DNA of 6,057 bases from assembly GCA_041855665.1 (NCBI GenBank), contig JBHAEP010000073.1, positions 1 to 6,057 of the forward strand. Direction: 5' to 3'. The position numbers and the translations under genes were made by a program. Shown here piece by piece: positions 4,923 to 6,057 of this stretch. Source of the stretch: JBHAEP01 sp041855665 (lineage in GTDB: Bacteria > Patescibacteriota > Saccharimonadia > Saccharimonadales > Saccharimonadaceae). Positions within the stretch are counted from its first letter, which is position 1, and the number at the start of each line of letters is the position of its first letter. Under the pieces are notes generated by a model that was given only the letters and a program-made list of their open reading frames with translations, did not search any database and was not told where the DNA came from.

Positions 4923-6057
4923 ATGAAAGATCCAAAATTTATTCGCAATATTGCGATCATAGCCCATGTTGACCACGGAAAAACAACCATGGTTGATGGA
5001 CTTCTAAAGCAAAGTAATACATTCCGCGCCAATCAAGCCGAGATGGAGCAGAGTTTAATCATGGACTCTGGCGATCAAGAGCATGAGCGTGGAATCACTA
5101 TCACAGCCAAGCAGACATCAATTTACTATAATGATTACAAGATAAATATTATTGATACTCCAGGCCACGCCGACTTTTCCGGTGAAGTTGAGCGAACCTT
5201 GAATATGGCGGACGGTGTTTTGTTGGTTGTTGATGCGCAGGAAGGACCGATGCCACAGACTAAATTTGTTTTAAGTAAGGCTCTTGAGCTTGGCTTGAAG
5301 CCGGTTGTGGTTATTAATAAAATCGATAAACCTTCTCGCCGAATCGATGAAGTTTTGGATGAGGTTTCTGATCTATTCCTAGAACTTGCTATCGACGAAG
5401 ATCAGCTACATTACCCTGTCTACTATGCGATTGGTCGAGACGGAAAAGCTTGGAGTGAGATGCCTGAAAATCCTGAGGAAGAGGCTGACCTAACTCCGAT
5501 ATTTAGTGCTATTATTAATGATATTCCAGCTCCTAGTGTTGATGTAGACGGCTCTTTCCAGCTTCTTGTAACAAGTCTTCAGTATGATTCTTTCCTTGGA
5601 AAATATGCGATAGGTCGTATTTCTCGAGGTTCACTAAAAAAATCTACTCCAATCACCCTAATTAAGCGCGATGGACAGAATGTCAGTGCCAAGATTGATA
5701 AAATTTTTACATACCGAGGCTTGAATCGTGAAGAGACTGACGCTGCTATTGCTGGTGATATCGTAGCAATTACAGGCGTGGCTGATGCGCATATTGGGGA
5801 AACAATTACAGATAAAGAGAATCCTGAAGCATTGCCCGTGATAGATATTGAGGCGCCGACTCTTTCTATGTATCTTGGTCCAAACACTAGCCCGATGAAA
5901 GGTAAAGAGGGTGAATTTAATACCAGCCGACAGATTGGTGATAGGCTTAAGAAAGAACTTGAAACAAATGTTAGTCTTCGAGTTGAAGAAGATGGAATAG
6001 GATTTGTTGTTAGCGGTCGAGGTGAGTTGCATCTTAGTGTTTTGATTGAAACTTTGC
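4923..6057 (+). CDS. typA: Ribosome-associated GTPase TypA/BipA, N-terminal part (3' end outside window)
   Basis: TypA/BipA is an EF-G-like GTPase that binds the ribosome and supports subunit assembly and growth under stress or cold. The frame runs open from ATG 4923 to the right edge, giving 378 of about 600 expected codons. The G domain shows G1 AHVDHGKTT (14-22), G2 region ERGITI (55-60), G3 DTPGHADF (78-85) and G4 NKID (132-135). MDSGDQEHERGIT takes the place of the usual MDSxDLExERGIT. The G5 region reads YYAIGRDGKAW (167-177) where relatives usually have YASxxxG. The beta-barrel domain follows (about 212-290), then the start of the EF-G-like domain III, including LGPNTSPMKGKEG and VSGRGELHLSVLIE at the window end. 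The ribosome-binding C-terminal domain is off the edge. TypA is favoured over LepA or EF-G because of the NTSPxxGKEG and GRGELHLSxLIE motifs. Half of the visible arginines (8 of 16) are CGA. Confidence 0.93.
   Translation, partial: MKDPKFIRNIAIIAHVDHGKTTMVDGLLKQSNTFRANQAEMEQSLIMDSGDQEHERGITITAKQTSIYYNDYKINIIDTPGHADFSGEVERTLNMADGVLLVVDAQEGPMPQTKFVLSKALELGLKPVVVINKIDKPSRRIDEVLDEVSDLFLELAIDEDQLHYPVYYAIGRDGKAWSEMPENPEEEADLTPIFSAIINDIPAPSVDVDGSFQLLVTSLQYDSFLGKYAIGRISRGSLKKSTPITLIKRDGQNVSAKIDKIFTYRGLNREETDAAIAGDIVAITGVADAHIGETITDKENPEALPVIDIEAPTLSMYLGPNTSPMKGKEGEFNTSRQIGDRLKKELETNVSLRVEEDGIGFVVSGRGELHLSVLIETL

Noticed and set aside
5579..6032. Two overlapping minus-strand frames (102 and 124 codons) opposite typA.
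   Set aside because: The plus strand here encodes well-conserved TypA domains II-III. The antisense translations are low-complexity, Ser/Ile-rich, and lack recognisable motifs or ribosome binding sites.
1..6057. CRISPR array, tandem repeats or an alternative genetic code (UGA as Gly or Trp).
   Set aside because: No regularly spaced repeats are seen, and all genes reach family-typical lengths without in-frame TGA, with TAA as the stop in every complete gene.

Overview
The window is a dense, all-plus-strand stretch of core bacterial chromosome. No gap exceeds about 110 bases, and every complete gene ends in TAA. The gene content is housekeeping: DNA repair, peptide turnover, secretion and translation. 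DNA is moderately AT-rich, cysteine is scarce, arginine is often CGA, and several genes lack a Shine-Dalgarno site close to their start. The peptide-binding protein has a basic cytoplasmic N-terminus and one signal-anchor helix instead of a lipoprotein signal. Together these suggest a Patescibacteria/CPR genome, most likely Saccharibacteria (TM7). That assignment is my inference from style and content, with no database search. The standard genetic code fits: genes read through at normal lengths without internal TGA.

Layout: (1) 1-389 is the 3' end of uvrC (nucleotide excision repair). (2) 492-1715 is an M24B Xaa-Pro aminopeptidase behind an extended -10 promoter. (3) 1739-4170 is a probable three-gene envelope operon with 10-nt gaps: a PF04020 four-helix membrane protein, secG, and a membrane-anchored family 5 peptide-binding protein. 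Its promoter lies so close to the first ATG that the mRNA should be nearly leaderless. (4) 4211-4298 is a class II tRNA-Leu(GAG) with encoded CCA, its own promoter and a probable intrinsic terminator. (5) 4327/4345-4848 is an O6-alkylguanine-DNA alkyltransferase whose putative promoter is interleaved with that terminator. (6) From 4923 to the right edge is the first ~378 codons of typA/bipA, with a 5' leader that carries a small hairpin.

Functionally, secG and its neighbours serve protein export and peptide capture. The Xaa-Pro peptidase could finish degrading imported peptides, which would suit an organism that scavenges amino acids from a host, but that link is inference. uvrC and ogt are both DNA repair genes but are too far apart to be co-regulated on this evidence. 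I found no CRISPR array, mobile element, phage module or clearly novel multi-gene system. The points most worth a second look are the leaderless-type promoters, the overlapping terminator and promoter before ogt, the altered G5 motif of TypA, the heavy CGA use and the unusual anchoring of the peptide-binding protein.
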